From NCBI RefSeq assembly GCF_009856605.1, contig NZ_CP047242.1, forward strand, positions 5,336,501 through 5,400,500: a stretch of DNA of 64,000 nucleotides, given 5' to 3'. Source of the stretch: Trichormus variabilis 0441. Its GTDB lineage: Bacteria > Cyanobacteriota > Cyanobacteriia > Cyanobacteriales > Nostocaceae. Below, piece by piece: positions 62,857-64,000 of this stretch (positions are counted from its first letter, which is position 1; each line of letters opens with the position of its first letter). The notes under the pieces are model-generated. The model had not been told where the DNA came from and ran no database searches. It was given only the letters and a program-made list of their open reading frames with translations. The translations under genes were made by a program, and so were the position numbers.

Positions 62857-64000
62857 TTACTCTGCTTCTTCATCAATTACTGCACTACGATCAAGTATCA
62901 GTAAGTTGCGGAGTTGATCTGTATCTAATTCAGTTAACCACTCTTCGCCTGCACCAACAACCTGTTCCGCTAGTTGTTTTTTACTTTCAATCATGTCGTG
63001 GATTTTTTCTTCTAAGGTACCATTGCAAACAAATTTATGCACCTGTACATTGCGGGTTTGACCAATACGAAATACGCGGTCTGTGGCTTGGTTCTCTACG
63101 GCTGGATTCCACCATCTATCAAAGTGAAATACATGATTTGCTCTGGTTAAGTTCAACCCTACACCACCTGCTTTGAGAGAGAGAATCATAATTGGTGGCC
63201 CCTGAGGGTCGTGTTGAAAACGGTCAATCATTTCTTCACGTTGCTTTTTACTGGTACTACCATATAAGAAAAATACTTCCCGCCCTAGTTGTTTTTCTAA
63301 ATGTGGTTTGAGTAACTTACCCCATTCTGCAAACTGGGTGAAGATTAAAGCACGTCCCGCACCAGCAACACCATAAGTATTACTCTCCGCTAACACCTCT
63401 TCTAACATTTCTTCTAATCGTTGCAGTTTTCCTGAACTGTATTGTTCTAAGGTATTTGTTTTCAGATATTGGGCTGGATGATTGCAGATTTGTTTGAGTT
63501 TAATTAATAAAGCTAAAATCATCCCTCGGCGTTGCAATCCTTCGGCCGATTCAATTTCTGCTAAAGATGTTTCTACCACTTTTTGATAAAGTGCAGCTTG
63601 TTCTCCAGTCAAACCGCAAAATACTGTCATTTCTTGCTTATCTGGCAAGTCTTGAATAATATCACGGTCTGTTTTCAGGCGACGCAGAATAAATGGTTGT
63701 ACTAAGGCACGCAATTGATTTAAAGATGCTGCATCACCATACTTTTCAATTGGCATGGCAAAGCGTCTTTGGAAGAATTGCTTATTACCTAAATAACCAG
63801 GGTTGAGGAAATCTAAAATTGACCAAAGTTCCTGTAGTCTATTTTCGACTGGTGTCCCCGTTAAAGCAATGCGAAAGGTTGTGTCTAATTGTCGGACTGC
63901 TTGTGATTGTTTGGCTTCCGCATTCTTCACATTCTGGGCTTCATCTAAAACAATTATCTGCCAAGAAAGACCCTGCAATGATTTGATGTCTCTATGAATT
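62857..64000 (-). CDS. SNF2-family helicase, C-terminal part (runs off the window)
   Basis: At least 380 residues are visible. The frame stays open to base 64000, so the N-terminal part, with Walker A, is outside; a TTG at 63978 is not a real start. Motifs: [12 protein letters not shown] (DEAQ box), [83 protein letters not shown] and [18 protein letters not shown]. This is the bacterial SNF2/HepA-like translocase family. It is chromosomal flank, convergent with the isomerase remnant. Confidence 0.92.
   Translation of the reverse strand, partial: IHRDIKSLQGLSWQIIVLDEAQNVKNAEAKQSQAVRQLDTTFRIALTGTPVENRLQELWSILDFLNPGYLGNKQFFQRRFAMPIEKYGDAASLNQLRALVQPFILRRLKTDRDIIQDLPDKQEMTVFCGLTGEQAALYQKVVETSLAEIESAEGLQRRGMILALLIKLKQICNHPAQYLKTNTLEQYSSGKLQRLEEMLEEVLAESNTYGVAGAGRALIFTQFAEWGKLLKPHLEKQLGREVFFLYGSTSKKQREEMIDRFQHDPQGPPIMILSLKAGGVGLNLTRANHVFHFDRWWNPAVENQATDRVFRIGQTRNVQVHKFVCNGTLEEKIHDMIESKKQLAEQVVGAGEEWLTELDTDQLRNLLILDRSAVIDEEAE

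Noticed and set aside
1..64000. Insertion sequences
   Set aside because: No intact transposase and no convincing pair of terminal inverted repeats with target duplication was found.

Overview
The window looks like a filamentous, probably heterocyst-forming cyanobacterium (Nostoc/Anabaena/Tolypothrix type). The evidence is low G+C DNA full of the cyanobacterial palindrome GCGATCGC, NACHT-WD40 and FGE-sulfatase proteins, DUF433/PIN pairs, short palindromes built on GTAGGGGCGGG, and many small proteins familiar from Nostoc genomes. The species cannot be named from sequence alone.

Almost the whole window is one integrated element of about 62.4 kb. Base 1 lies directly after the 3' end of a tRNA gene. 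The same post-tRNA sequence recurs at 62383, behind a duplicated 3' half of tRNA-Gly(UCC) (62337-62382). A tyrosine integrase (179-1366) reads inward from the left end. Paired TTGGGTGTA motifs with identical spacing lie just inside both ends and are good candidates for integrase arm sites. The replication module follows: an unknown gene, an Xis-like protein and an AEP primase/DUF3987 helicase whose 3' region carries 11 iteron-like repeats and an in-frame stop. I see no conjugation, capsid or terminase genes.

The cargo is mainly defence and conflict genes: HigBA (7.5-8.1 kb); a group linked by a shared N-rich linker motif, made of a NACHT protein, a caspase, an SF1 helicase with a PLD-like tail and an FGE-like protein (8.1-16.8 kb); a DUF433/PIN pair (17.0-18.2 kb); a three-gene operon of a membrane coiled-coil protein, a small winged-helix-like protein and a 2.1-kilo-residue DruE-like helicase (18.4-29.8 kb); a retron reverse transcriptase with a recognisable msr-msd candidate and an AlbA_2-TPR partner (29.8-32.2 kb); a TIGR04255 three-gene operon (32.8-34.8 kb); a minus-strand cluster with an HNH nuclease (35.0-37.7 kb); a 3209-residue RTX protein (39.0-48.6 kb); a STAS-like/PIN remnant pair; a type I restriction-modification locus with a VapBC pair and a membrane protein inserted (49.4-56.9 kb); an orphan AbrB antitoxin; and a NACHT protein with 14 WD40 repeats (57.5-61.9 kb).

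Right of the attR junction is chromosomal flank: a peptidyl-prolyl isomerase gene missing its 5' part, and a SNF2-family helicase running off the window end.

The best candidates for an undescribed system are the retron with an AlbA_2-TPR partner, the Druantia-like three-gene operon, and the linker-motif network joining NACHT, caspase and FGE proteins. All functions are inferred from motifs read by eye; no database search was run.
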